Source: Larimichthys crocea
Taxonomy: Eukaryota > Chordata > Actinopteri > Sciaenidae
Length of the DNA stretch: 64,000 bases
Assembly: GCF_000972845.2 (NCBI RefSeq)
Contig: NC_040012.1
Coordinates: 14,312,773-14,376,772, forward strand
Direction of reading: 5' to 3'
Shown here one piece after another: positions 33,108 to 49,351 of the stretch. A program made the position numbers and the translations under genes. The stretch's first letter is position 1; every line of letters begins with the position of its first letter. Under the pieces are notes generated by a model. It had not been told where the DNA came from. It saw only the letters and a list, made by a program, of their open reading frames with translations, and made no database searches.

Positions 33108-35684
33108 ACTATAAACTCAATCAACTTAAGTTGGTTGTGGTAGTTGAAGCAAAATATGCAATTGTAACCCGATAAAATACAGTGGGTTTACTAAATGTAT
33201 TTGTTATGGATTGTGTGTATCAGTCGTTTGTGTAAATTCATGACCAAAGTTAATATAGTTGTAGTTTTTTCATGTGACCTCACAGAGGGGCTTTAAGTAT
33301 GCTCAATGGGAAAGCAGTCATGCGTGGCGTGCATGCTGGGAGCAGACAAGCCAGATTTCGTTGATACGGATGCTGTAGGGAGATATTGCAAGCGAAGTTT
33401 CCGCTGTTTTCTGCAAAAGCACGGTTTTTTTTCCACGTTACGACTCTGTATCATTTTTTGGTTTTTTCGAGAGAGTGCCCACGACTGTAACCGGAGGAGA
33501 CACTTTGTTTTGTGTTTCTAAGAGGGACTCCGGTGAGTTGCCTGTACTGTGTTACTGGTGCGTATGCTTACAACGCTATTGCTAACAAAGGCTAAATGTA
33601 CCGTGGGTTTTCAGTTTGCAAGAATGTTGACACATGTAAAGCACCCCCCTTAAAAACCAATCGGAGTTGGACTAAGTGTTTTTAAATGGTTGTATGCGAG
33701 TACAACATGCTATTGAGTTGGGAGAAAAGTGCTTTAATAGTTACGAGTGGTCGGCGGGAATTTTCCAACTGCGTCATTCCGACCCATGTTCATGTTAGTG
33801 AGTGGAAGGAGCCGGTATGTTGAACTTAACCTGACATGTACACCGAGGTTCGCTGCGCTGATTTTTCTTAATGTAAATAATATGTTTAAATTCATTTTTG
33901 AAACTGAAATATGTATTTTGTAAGTGTAAATGAGAAACATGATTGAAAGGAGATCAGAGTTTATTTGTGTAACATGATTGATATAGTACTGTTAAAAAAA
34001 AACCCACACACATTAATGGTGACCTGAGGTTTTTTTTATGTCTCATAATGCAGTCACTCTTTCTTTGTGGTCAGTATTAGTTACATTTGAGTAAAAGAGG
34101 AGAGAAATAGATATAAATCTGTACAGATAATATTGACTGCTAGTTAACTTTATGTTCTACTATGCAGATTGTTTTTTTTTTATATGCCGAGTTGCTGAAT
34201 CTACATCGAGTTGACCAGGGGTTTCTGTCTGAGAGGCGGAAACAGAGAGGAGGCAGATTCCTTCATCTTCATCGTCGTCGTGGAGAGTCGTCACCTTGAG
34301 GAAATATCCTGAACCAGCGCGCAGTAACATACATACACAAACATACTACCCGGGTAGACCACATACACACTGAACTTGAACTTGGACTAATACGGACTCC
34401 AACTAAACTTTTGACTGGACAAACTGAACTTTGATATCAGAACAGCTAAGAGCTGAGAGGACAATTTATTTTATTTTTTGTTTATTATTTTTGTTTATTG
34501 TTTTCATACCTTTGGGGTTTTTGAATCTCAACAAGTTCAACTTGAATTTTCATGTTGTGAGAATAAACATTCTTGTGTTTACTACTAACCTTCCCTAGCT
34601 CCTTGAGACGAATTAGAACGCAGTGAATATCTTTAGTGGTCTAAGCAAATCACTGAGGGTTACACAATGTCAGGTTTACTTGGCTTTGTTAGATACCCCT
34701 ACTCAACTCTGTTATGTAAAACCGAATAGAAGTCTGCACATCCCGTCTAATCTCGTTCACAATCAAGCAAGATTGCGTTGCCGCCGCCATTATCCTTTTC
34801 GTTGCTCATGGAGAAACACACCCTGGATAAATCCCCAGCCATCCTAAATAATAGAGGTAAGTAAACACCTTTTTCCAGCTTGTACTACAGTTCTACTTTT
34901 AGTGTAGTTCTGATTCTGACGGTCCAATACTACGTGTATCTGTTTACCAGTTAGCTTCGTTAGCTCCGTTAGCATTGTTAGCTCGGTTAGGCGTTCGACT
35001 GTAGCCGCACTAACGGAGCTAACAACGCTAACGGAGCTAACCGGAGCGGCTGTTTATTGAACGAGATGAGAGTAGCGCTACAAATAACCTGTGTAATATT
35101 CCCAGATAGATTTGGGATTTTTTTATTTATTTATTTTTTTTACAATCGGGACTCATGTAAACATGACGTAGTGCGCGTCTTTTCCCGCTCAGTCGCCATG
35201 GAAACATGACGTTGTGCGGGTCTTTTCCCGCTCAGTCGCTATGGAAACATGACGTCGTGCGCGTCTTTTCCCGCTCAGTCGCCATGGAAACATGACGTCG
35301 TGTGCGCCTTTTCCCGCTCAGTCGCCATGGAAACATGACGCTCTGCCAGCGGTGCAGCGTTTGGACCAGAGTGAAAACAAACCTGTATGAGCTGAAAAAT
35401 GAAAAAAACTTATGACTGTTATATACACCAGTATGTATGAAAACTGTGAAAAATGTCTTTGTTTTGCTGTGTTCACTGATGTGAAGGGTTTAACCCAAAC
35501 CAGGCCTCACAACAATAATAGCTGCATAACATCCATGCAGGCGCGATCATGTTTTGGGCAATATGTAGTATTTCTAACTAACCCAAACTTACACAATATG
35601 TTTAGATACCATTTCTCCTCTGTACATCCACGTCATTAAATCTATAGGTGGCAGTAGCATACCTCTGTCAAAGTAAAAAAAATC
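33108..35684 (+). repeat. 2.5-kb tandem duplication, second copy
   Basis: Direct repeat of 30606-33107. It keeps the empty ACTATAAA hAT target, the promoter-like block (33310-33535), the AATAAA block (34560) and an expanded 43-bp repeat. The SAMD3-like coding exons follow within about 400 bases. The 74-codon reading at 34623-34847 is closed by frameshifts in the first copy, so it is not called. Confidence 0.85.
35162..35340 (+). promoter_or_regulatory. Four 43-bp repeats with CRE-, E2F- and X-box-like motifs
   Basis: Four near-identical 43-bp units. Each contains TGACGT(C/A/T)GTG (CRE-like), TCTTTTCCCGCTCAG (matching the E2F core TTTCCCGC) and GTCGCCATGGAAAC (close to the RFX X-box GTTGCCATGGAAAC). 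Motif identities are by eye. The array sits upstream of the SAMD3-like gene and looks like a compact enhancer or promoter module. Confidence 0.55.
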
Positions 35685-36046
35685 TCACAGTTTAAAAGTT
35701 ATTTTATTTACAGTGTATTGTGTGTATTTGAAATACATTTTGATGTAGAAATTACAATGATTGAAAAAGATCTACCTGATCAGAGTTTAATGTTTTTGTT
35801 CTGCCTCCACTATTGTACAACTAAATCAACCAAGGGCTAAAAACTTTCATTAAACATTAAGCTTTTTCTTTTGTTCATAGTGCAACACAGGGTGGGGAAA
35901 CATAAACTTAGTCTACTTACTCTTAGTTTTTCATGACTGAGCATAGTTTGTAAAGATGTCACAATTCCTGTTAGTAGTGGTGCTCTGCTCTACTTTACAG
36001 TAATATTCTCTCTCTTTCAGAGTAAGAGTTGGATGTAAAGGTGCAC

Positions 36047-38139
36047 ATGATGTCTACTCCAACAAAGCTTCGGATTGTCCTAGGAGAAGATAGCTATGTG
36101 AAGCTAATTTTGCCTTCTGGAATACCGGACTCTGTGGACAATCTTAAATTTGAGATTCAAAAACAGTGTGGAATTGAAGGAGAGTTCAGACTGCAGTACA
36201 TGGACAATGATTTTGACCAGTTTATGAACCTGACTTCAACAGTAGATATCCAAGACAAAGGAACAGTAAAAGTGATTATACCAAGTGAGCAGTCAACACA
36301 GGTACCCTGTCATACTCCACCTTTTCAGGGGATGGATGATTCTCTGCAGACACTGATATACTTTCATCCTCTGAGTCAACCTCCTCAACTTCAACCTCAT
36401 CCTCGTCACTAAGATGTCAAGGTTGGCCGCACAGCTTCCCTATTCCTCTGTTCTGTTATGAAGTAGAGATGCAGTTGTCAAACGCAAACCAGGTATTCCT
36501 CTCTGAAGGCAAGCGGCTGAACCCAAGTTCCAAAGTCAGGTCAGACATTTTGCAGGCCTTGGCTTCTGAAATAATGAAGTACACAGCCGGATACCCTACC
36601 TCTGCACAATTAGATGATGTTGCAGAAGCTTTGATCATAAAACATCCATGCTTAAAGGAACAGGGCTCTGTTACTGGATACTATTGTTGGAAAATCAGCT
36701 TAAAATACAAAATGGGCAACTACCGCACTAAGCTTAGGAGCTTGGGATGCCCAGAAATGAGCATTAACTCCATGAAAAACAGAAAGACTGGTAACTCTTT
36801 AAGTCCTAACCAAGTGAAGAAACCCAGGAGAGCTGAAGTCAATTTCTACCCTCATTACCCAGCTGGAGAAGACAGAGAGAGTCTTGAGAAGGAGCGAGTG
36901 GAACTGCTATCTGATGTCAAGAAAAGGAATCATCAGGTGATAAAAGAGAAGATGGAGAAAACCTTTGCTCATTGGCGGCATGACGTGGTTCAAGACATGC
37001 CCTTCATTGCAGAATTCAAAAGTAGATGGCCGGCTCTTTTTATGGCACATGAGGCAAGTCTTGAACGTATCATCAGAACTTTAATATTTCTGGTAATTGG
37101 TCAAAGATATTTTGACATTGTATTTATTGCCTATATCTAACTAAACTTTAAAGATAAATTCTGCATAAAGTACCTAAACCTGTTTCATATTAGATATTTG
37201 TAAATTTTAATTTGTGTGTTAACCTTCTTCTGCACTTTGTGTTTTTGTCTTGTTGAAACATGTACCTAGGTAAGCGTAGAGTTCACGTGAATAACCACCA
37301 TCCCACTCATTCCAAAGTTTATGTCGCAGCTGGACCACTACTCTGACAAGTTGGCTACAGTGCTCCGTAAGAAAGGAGGAGCACCAGGAAACAAAATTAA
37401 AAAGATCATGGCTGTTATTGACCAGGTTTGTGTATAAATACTTGCATAGTAATGGATACCTCAGTTGCTGTGGATAATTATAATTCTATACTTATACTAA
37501 CACAATTAACAAATTGGCAAGTGCACCTGTAGTTGACTGATTTTATGAATGTCTGAGTGACCTCTACATAAAGACTGGCTGGCCAACTAACATCTGTGTC
37601 AGGGATCACTTTCTGGAATTTTATTTATCTTCTAAATGTCAGTGACTTGTTTGTACAGTATATTTCCTGTTTTTCAGTACGACTCCATCGAAACAAGGAG
37701 AGCTTGCAGCCTCCAGGCACTAGCTTTGTATCTCAAAGAAGACCCTGAAGAGCTAGTGAAGGAATACAGAGTAAGTGTTGTTTTAAAGATATATTTTTTC
37801 AACATTGACTAGAGTGCTAAATATGCTCTCATCAGTGTTTTTATTTTTTTTAATTTAACTGACATAACTTACTAGTGAGTTACCAGTGTGAATATTAAAA
37901 TGGTGCAAGTTTCCTGTGAATTATGTGTTTTCAGTGGGCGAGTTTTTATTAAATTATTGTTGTCCCTTTTTGTCTGTTTCTAGAGTGAGAACCCTGATGA
38001 AACCCGGAGAGATTTGGATGAAACGATCATTGGCATCTATGTGATAAAACATCCAGGTGCAGATGTTGATCAGCTTCCAGAAGATGTAGGCATCATAGTT
38101 GAAGGTATGCAGGTGCAGGAACTTAACCATATCACATAA
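36047..38139 (+). pseudogene. SAMD3-like protein gene, damaged
   Basis: Four exons: 36047-37053, 37270-37425, 37678-37770 and 37984-38139. The protein starts MMSTPTKLRIVLGEDSYVKL, has the Ser-rich stretch and then DVAEALIIKHPCLKEQGSVT, WRHDVVQDMPFIAEFKSRWP, KIKKIMAVIDQ, LKEDPEELVKEY and QLPEDVGIIVEG. This matches the multicopy teleost family annotated as 'sterile alpha motif domain-containing protein 3-like', function unknown. Damage: a one-base loss near 36345 shifts the Ser-rich frame (SADTDILSSSES continues in another frame); an in-frame TGA at 37288-37290 replaces an expected Arg codon (CGA or AGA); the first donor is GC (GAG/gcaagt); and the last exon ends NHIT-stop, apparently short of the family's usual C-terminus. 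Frameshifts could be sequence errors. The stop and the truncation argue for a pseudogene. Confidence 0.65.
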
Positions 38140-38440
38140 GTTTAATTTAGGCTTCATACGTAAAATGAAAGTAACCCAATTAAGTTGAAGTCACTTAAAT
38201 CACTGTTGTACGATATACTTCAATATATTGAGTAAATGGTATGAAAACTGGTTTATTAACATCTACTTAACAAAGTTATGTGGAACCACTTGAAACAACA
38301 TTTTTAAGTAAATCCAGTATATCTTTTTTTTCAGTGTACTGTGTTTCCGTAACTTTTAGAACCAGCAGCCAAAACTAAAATCAGCTGTAACCAACCTTTC
38401 TATGTATATGTGAAGAAAAGACAAAAAGAAACTTTCCATT
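38140..38440. other. Intergenic space between SAMD3-like and hnrnpc
   Basis: About 300 bases separating two convergent genes. The right part (from 38336, GTGTTTCCGTAACTT) is the stretch copied at 3886. No gene is seen. Confidence 0.5.
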
Positions 38441-38447
38441 TTAATAT

Positions 38448-38463
38448 TTTATTGCAGTTTATT
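38448..38463 (-). terminator. hnrnpc: hnrnpc polyadenylation signals
   Basis: Two AATAAA hexamers on the minus strand (38463-38458 and 38453-38448), about 480 bases after the hnrnpc stop codon. They give a 3' UTR of about 0.5 kb. Confidence 0.65.
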
Positions 38464-38940
38464 CCTTTACATTTTAACTGAATGTATACAAAACTGACAT
38501 TAACATACAGACACACAAGCATCAAACAACAAACCGATGAGGAAAACAAACACATTGAACCTAAAAAACGGTTTTAAAAAAAAGGTAAAAACTTTTGTAG
38601 CTGAATTTTCGTCCTCGCGTTAAGACATGTCCGTCGAGCTGTCGTCTCTGAGAACATTAAACAGTCCCATGTTCCTTCCTTCTCCTGAAGACCTGTAACG
38701 ACGCAGTAAAAATCACAAACCGAAAACCTAGAGCTAGTTATTCCTGTTACGGTGATACTGGACAACTGGCCGAAATAAACAAAAACTTTAGGGACAATGG
38801 AACGACAAAGTGTGTGCACCATGCTTGTGTGTTTGTGTGTGCACGTTTGCTTTTTGTATCTACAATATGAGTGTTAAAACAGGAGTCCGAGTTCCTACTG
38901 GAAGCTGTGTGTACGCTGCATGCGTCGGTATGGTCCGGGT

Positions 38941-43117
<4,177 letters not shown>

Positions 43118-43262
43118 TTTTGCCTCCAATCTACAAACTTTAAAGGATTTTTAAAGCCTACATGTACATTTAAATTTACTGACATGAAGCTGCGTGCGTC
43201 AGCTCTGGATAACCTCTCTTCTACTCCACCCAAGTGACAGAAACAGGAACTGAAGCCACTCG
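43118..43262 (+). repeat. Diverged direct repeat (with 46196-46345)
   Basis: Shares the order CAATCTACAAACTTTAAAGG, ACATGTACATTT, TCAGCTCTGGATAA and CTCCACCCAA with 46196-46345. An old duplication now separated by the hAT insertion. Confidence 0.55.
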
Positions 43263-43639
43263 AATGCTTCTGATGTATATTTTTAAATGTCATTTGTCGG
43301 AAAGTCTCAATTTTTGTAAAGCTGTGAGGCGGTTTGTGGTTTAGAACTGGTTGACAGCTGACATCTCACTCATTTATTAACTGAAATGGAGTATATTGAC
43401 GCCTTCATACAGTATTTAAGGCGGGCTGAGGATTACATCGTGTAGATATGAAGATAGAAAGAATGACAACTGTTCATAAAACTGTATGATTTAGCTGTAA
43501 TGCACCAGTCAAGAACACCATTTTATCAATACGCTGCATTTCCCACAGAATAAAGGAGAATTTGTGCACGAGTGTGTGACCTGTCCTACTTCAAATATCC
43601 CAAAAAAACAGGCTGTGTTATTTACTCAAGTAGACACAG

Positions 43640-45540
43640 GGGAGGATCAGAGCTGGGCAGTATTTCAAATACAAGTATTTAAAATACGTATTTAAAATAC
43701 TTTAGTGTATTTTGTAATTTGTATTTTACAAGTTTGTTAAGAAGTAGTTTGTATTTTGTATTTAAATGCTTTGAGGTATTGTATTTGAGTATTTAAAATA
43801 CAAAAATACTTTTCTATTTATTATTGAATCAGTAAAAGATAAGCGTCAATCAATCTAGCCTGATTAAACCAGCCTAAATGTGAGACTGGATACGTAAACA
43901 ATCACCACGAGTCAAGACGTACGCCTAAATCACGTGACACGCCCATTGAGGCTTGAATGGGATCTTGCTGTTTCCGCGCTACGAGAGTCACAACAGCAGT
44001 GAATGGCGAAGAGACACTGTACCAACAAGCGGGCTTTTCGAGGCATGGAAACAACACTAAGGTGAAATGCTTTGTGAAAAATATATGGTTCCGTCTTCCC
44101 ACACACACACTGTCAACCAAATTACACAATAAGCACGAGCTAGGGCATACATTAATTGTTAGCATAGGGCCTACTCATTAATGTTGAGTGTGTTTGATAT
44201 GCACAGGTTGTAGATAGATGACGGTCGGTTGATTAACCTGCGCTTCTGTTCACATGTGCTACAAGCTACAATAGCGGGCTTCAGAAAGCGATTCTTGAAC
44301 TTCTTGCAGCTGGAGCATGATGTTAACGAGGCCATCTTGGCAACAACAACGCATCCATATTTTAAAATGCGATGGTTACCCCCAAGGTTGGCTTTAGAAA
44401 AGAAAAGAATACAACAACTGATGCTGCACTCAGCTGACGAAATGGGTCTGCTGTCAGAAAGTGACATCACAACATCAAGCACAAGCGAGGGGAATGATGA
44501 ATTCTTTGTGTTTGCTGATCAAGGTGAGAAGTACTTATTTCCACTTAAAAATAATAAATAAGTCATGTACACTAACATGTTTGTAGCTTTAGTGCCAATT
44601 TCTGTATTCATACTTGAACTTATACTATTTATACTTTAATTTATATGAAGAATGCCATATTTATGATTATCTGGTCCACAGGATGGTGTTCGGCCAGATG
44701 TTGCACTCTGGTTGTTGTTCATCTGTCTGTTTGTCCTGTCTGGTGAGAACCAGGTTGCTGTCTCTGATTGGCCCTGTATGCCCCTTGTGTGTTGTCTTCA
44801 ATTTTTACAGGACCAGACAACCAGATGCAGGATGAAACCCTGCCGAGCCACAGCAAGGCAGAATTGGAGACCCTGCACTTCCTGGAAGATACTAGAAAGG
44901 ACCTGTCTTCCCTGGATTCATATCCTTTAATAAAACGTCTCTTTGTTAGATTCAACACCACACTAGCATCATCAGCCCCAGTCGAGCGTTTGTTTTCTTT
45001 CGCTGGACTTGTCAACCGGCCTCACAGACGCTCGTTGACACCTGAAATGCTCGAGAAGTTGGTTTTCCTGAAAAACAACTGAACACTTACTGCTCTAACT
45101 GGTCTGTGATTTCTGTTTTGTAGCTTAATTTTTTTAATCTTTGGATTTCAATTTAGCAACCTCCACTTTTATTTGCTGTATGCTCCTCAGTTTCAAATGC
45201 AGACCGAAACACTGACTTTTACATGTCATTGTACTCATAGTTCAGTGCAAGCAAACAAATTTCAGCTTGAAGAGTACTTTTTTTGAGAAATAACTTTAAG
45301 GTGATGGAGTACCACCATTCACAAGCAATGTTTTGTTGTTATAATAAGAAGAATAAAAGAAAATCCTGGCATTATTTCATGTGTATTTTTGTATTTTCAA
45401 AATACAAAATACTTGTGTTTTATCTTGATACATTTTCTAGACCAGTATTTTTGTATTTTATTTTGATACATTTTTTGACCAAGTATTTGTATTTTGTATC
45501 AAAATACTTTGATGTATTTGTGCCCAGCTCTGGGGAGGAT
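43640..45540 (+). mobile_element. hAT transposon with perfect TIRs and 8-bp target duplication
   Basis: Element 43648-45532 starts CAGAGCTGGGCA and ends TGCCCAGCTCTG, a perfect 12-bp inverted repeat. It is flanked by GGGAGGAT at 43640-43647 and 45533-45540. The subterminal regions are rich in AAATAC/GTATTT repeats. It lies upstream of the hnrnpc coding exons, probably in its intron. The 1.9-kb length and the missing N-terminal half of the transposase mark it as an internal-deletion derivative. Perfect TSDs and TIRs suggest fairly recent insertion. Confidence 0.92.
44229..45082 (+). pseudogene. hAT transposase remnant (C-terminal half)
   Basis: Two blocks. 44229-44561 reads RFCSHVLQATIAGFRKRF and ATTTHPYFKMRWLP, the region just before the insertion/dimerisation part of hAT transposases. 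44818-45082 reads ELETLHFLEDTRKDLSSLDS and then SSAPVERLFSFAGL, RRSLTPEMLEKLVFLKNN-stop, the conserved hAT C-terminal dimerisation domain. An intron-like or deleted interval separates them. BED finger and catalytic Asp residues are absent, so no activity is expected. Confidence 0.8.
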
Positions 45541-46195
45541 GTGAGTGCTCAGTGAAGCCCAGAGCCTTGTGAGTGTTTGGAGATGTGAAGTGAGTCCCGA
45601 TACAGCAAACATAAAAAATAACAGTAGTGGCATCAACAGTAACGCCCCCTGGCTGACAGGGGGGTCGAACATTCATCACTCACTCCATAGCGTCTGTGTG
45701 CAGGGCTGTCGTCTGTCTGATGTTTGACACTGTGGGCTGGGATCAGTTTGGGCTGGTGTCTCGACCTTCACCTTCGCCCCTTGCGATTTATACTGAGGTG
45801 ACAGAAAACACACCTCAGTCAAGCTGAGCAGGGTTATCTTGTACCAAGTCTTACCTGGTTTGGTTTTGTGTGCGTGCTTGTTTAGACAAACAAATCTGCA
45901 TATTTAAATGAACATAACGTCACAATTTCTGAGTAACAAGGACTTGAAGTCACATCGTGTCTAAAGCGGGCTGACCGGGGCGTCGAATTTAACAATAATC
46001 TGATGGTACGACTAAATGAGTGGGATTATTTTATGCCAATCTGTAATCTACAGTGAGACACATCTTTTATTTCATACCTCAGTTTAGACTTCTCATGGAT
46101 GCATAAATCACGACGAGATGTAGGACTATATACAAGGTAAGCATGAGTGCAACAATTATCATCAGCCTCATAAAGACGGACACTTCACCATCTCA

Positions 46196-46345
46196 TCTAC
46201 CCCCACCAATCTGCAAACTTTCAAGGATTTTTAAAAGCATTTTTAAAACCTATGAGTACATTTTTATTCTCTAACATAAACCTGCATGCTTCAGCTCAGG
46301 ATAATCATCCTTCTAACTCCACCCAAATCACAACTAAACACAGGG
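46196..46345 (+). repeat. Diverged direct repeat (partner of 43118-43262)
   Basis: See the partner entry. It contains CAATCTGCAAACTTTCAAGG, TTCAGCTCAGGATAATC and CTCCACCCAAATC. Confidence 0.55.
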
Positions 46346-46875
46346 TTATATAAGATAACATGAGTACGGCTATTATTATCATTAACCTGATAAAAAAGAT
46401 TTAAGTAGAGGTGGACAGATTTCTTATTAATGCAGTGTTGACCTCATTAGGAGCGCTCGTTAGTGTCCTGAAATGGTGTTTTGGGAATAAATTCATCTAA
46501 ACACTTTTATTCATCGTCTTCTCTCCATCTGATGAGCCAGGGTTTATTTGGGGAAGAGGAGTGAATGTGATTTGTATTTGATAAACACAAACAGCCATAA
46601 TACTCTTTCAGATTGATTAAAACCTTTTTTAATTAAGACATAATTATGTAAACAAAGCTGAGAGGCGTCCAAAATTTAGAAAAATCACTCTTCTTCATCA
46701 CAGGAGGAGGGGGAGGAAAAAAAGGGAAAAACGGGAAAAATCTACAGCATGAGCCACAAAAACAAAGTCTCCTTTTCTTTCAAAAACCATCAACACACAC
46801 GACAGCGCCACCACCAGGCTGCAGTGTGAAACACACACACGAGGCCGGCTTAGCATGGCTAAAACACAAAAGCAC

Positions 46876-46885
46876 CCCCCCCGCA

Positions 46886-46916
<31 letters not shown>

Positions 46917-46921
46917 AAAAA
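46876..46921. repeat. Poly-C / poly-A homopolymer tract
   Basis: C-rich run followed by a run of about 18 C, then about 16 A. Such tracts are error-prone in sequencing. It creates an artificial Gly/Phe-rich reading on the minus strand. Confidence 0.9.
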
Positions 46922-46979
46922 TCAGACAGATCTGTAGTCGATACTCTGTCAAACAAATCACAGGATCATGGATCAGGAT

Positions 46980-47157
46980 GAAGCTGCGACTAGAAAACCC
47001 GAGAGAGAGCTAGCCGCTAGTTAGCTTAGCTTAGCTTAGCTGGAAAAAACAAGTCTCGTCTCCGTCGAAAAGAAAAGTCTTCACAACAAAACAAAAGCTA
47101 CACAAAAAAAGGTGGATTGGAACTGAAGCTAAGGCGTCATGTTTTGTTTTCGTGTTT

Positions 47158-47192
<35 letters not shown>

Positions 47193-47345
47193 GAAAGAGG
47201 AGAGAGAGGGGGGTGTATGAGCTAAGCTAACTAGCCGAGCCACATTAGCTCGCAAAAAATTCAAAAACAAAAAAAAAATAAATAAAAAGGCAAAAATAAA
47301 AAATAAAAATGTCTGGGAACAAAATACTCACCACGACCTTTACGA
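46980..47345 (-). promoter_or_regulatory. Candidate hnrnpc 5' region
   Basis: Contains repeated TTAGCTTAGC units, purine/pyrimidine tracts and a (GT)n microsatellite (47163-47189). On the minus strand AGGTCGTG/GTGAGTATT at about 47324-47337 is a good donor for an upstream noncoding exon. Position and strand would suit the hnrnpc first exon and promoter, but nothing here identifies it directly. Confidence 0.25.
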
Positions 47346-48716
47346 GTAAAATGCTTTTAATGTAAAGTGCTCTTTATTCAGAAAACCCTCATGTCACATC
47401 TACATTTCAGGATTTGGTTATTATAGACACAGATTAAATGTTAAATATAAATATTTCAATATTTCTCATCACAGTAACAGTGTTACACACATTAGTAGCT
47501 GTAAACACTCAGCATTAGAAAAATACATACGTTGGTTTGGTGCTTACATAAGGAGTAAACATTTATAATCATCACAGTCACATAAAAGTTACATTATGTT
47601 GTTTTTGGTGCCTGTTTGTTTCACAGATATATTAGTGTGTGTGTGTGAATGGGTGTATAAGAAGCAGCTTAAAGCACTTTGTAGAAAGGCGCTTTATGAA
47701 GTTCAGTCTGTTTCCTTTTATTAGTTTACGGGCAGATCTGCCAAATCCAATATGGCGGACCACGACGTATCACGACCAACGACCAAACAGCTCAATGTGC
47801 CATCTATGTATATATGGTCCTGTTTACACGTACATGGGTATTTTTAAAACCAGAGACATTTCCCTTTGTTTGTACCTATATTTTACACACAAACGGTGAA
47901 TTTGCCTCTGAAAGCGAATCTTTCTAAAAACTCCGGCTAGAGTGGAGATTCTGGAAAACTACGGTTTTGCGTTTGCGTGTAAATTCAGATAAACAGAGTT
48001 TTAGGCAGCTGATGCGCCAGAAGTGCGACCAATGTTTACATTTTGCTATGACGATGATCATGGAAGCATTATTCGTTGTTGTCGAAATGAGAATTCTGAT
48101 TAGCTTGCAGAGCGTTCTCCTTCTACCTACACTGCCGCCCATAGGCTTGGCGTAGTTATGATGGCACTCAATGCCGTATTTATGCGGGTTGATGTAAACG
48201 AAAACTTTTTTGAAAACGATGTTATGTGCACGATGTTATTTTGGAAAACGGAGGGAGGGAAATATTCGTTTCTCAACATATCCGGCTATGTGTAAACGTA
48301 GCCTATGTCTATGCTGCAGCCCCCTCAGCCCCCCCATTTCCAGCGTCCTTGCTGTTGTCGCATTATCAACATGAACTATGTAACGATCACAACTTTTCAA
48401 GATCACAAGTCATTTTTTTATAAAGTAACATTTAAATAAAATCTGAAGAATCTTATCTACTTAAGCAGTTTGACGTCAAGTACTCTCACTGCTGCTGGAA
48501 ATTCCCCTTTTTCAAGAACGTGACGTTGCTTGCATGTTTTTGTCTGCCATTTTCTTTAAATCATGGGTGCCAGGAAACCCGAATGTGGGTCAGGTGAGTT
48601 GAGGCAGGGCGAGCAAACATGCCATCTCCTTTTTCAGCCTTGATGTATTTATTTTATGTTAAAACAGTTGAAAAATCTGACACTAGTAGCAACATACTCA
48701 GGTATCCTGCTGGGAG
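47346..48716. other. No gene seen
   Basis: AT-rich noncoding sequence. A short stretch near 47735-47775 (AATATGGCGGACCACGACG) and one near 48300-48340 are GC-richer, but no coding region, RNA gene or splice-consistent exon is supported. Confidence 0.45.
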
Positions 48717-48862
48717 ATTTAGTGACTTTGAGCGTCACTGTCGCCTCACAGGGAGAAGGTTCTTGGCTCAAACCCCGGCTGAGGCTTTTCTGTGTGGAGT
48801 TTGTATGTTCTCCCCGTGTTTGCGTGATGCAGGTTAAATTGTGACTCTAAATTCACAAAAAT
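48717..48862 (+). repeat. Degenerate tRNA-derived SINE
   Basis: Reads GTCGCCTCACAGGGAGAAGG, then TCAAACCCCGGCTGAGG (damaged B box) and CTGTGTGGAGTTTGTATGTT, ending near TGACTCTAAATT. This order is familiar from a very common fish SINE. Several internal segments are deleted. Confidence 0.6.
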
Positions 48863-49080
48863 TGGCATCAGCAGGTCGAATGACGTCTCAACAAGCTCAA
48901 ACAAGCCACATGTAACAGCACCTACCTGTCAATCAAAGCGTCTATGGCCTTAATTCTGTATAACTTTAAGCATCAATATAATCTGAACAGGTGAGTTGTA
49001 TATAAATTCACCCTCAGTACAGTTGTCATGAACGGGGAAATTATCTATAGAGACCAAAACTGTTTTTTGTACCAGGCTGT

Positions 49081-49185
49081 AAAAATGTTTATTTCTGCTG
49101 TGAAGTTGGACATTTGAACATGGGGACTTATGGAGACTGACTCACTTCTGGAGCCAGCCTCAAGTGGACATTAGAGGAACTAAAG
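49081..49185 (-). repeat. Diverged copy of the DOMON-intron repeat
   Basis: Contains GGAGACTGACTCACTTCTGG and AGCCAGCCTCAAGTGG, aligning to the reverse of the block in every iv-to-i intron. This shows that the intron block is a dispersed repeat and not part of the gene. Confidence 0.5.
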
Positions 49186-49351
49186 ATAAGGTTATAAAAA
49201 AGACGGATGGATTCAGGGACTTTCTAACGTCTGGCTTTAGCTCTGAAGCGTAGAGGTAGCGTATATCTTTAACTAAATTTGTCAGTAGCGACAGCAGCAC
49301 ATTAAACTTTAGTGGCATCCAGGTGTAGGTGTCGAATGCAAACCTGACGTT

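Noticed and set aside
30606..35684. 2.5-kb direct repeats as a pair of retroviral LTRs
   Set aside because: The copies abut each other with no internal region, no TG...CA ends, primer-binding site or gag/pol sequence.
47163..47189. (GT)n with flanking reading as a small protein gene
   Set aside because: Simple microsatellite; the flanking minus-strand reading is low-complexity His/Thr.
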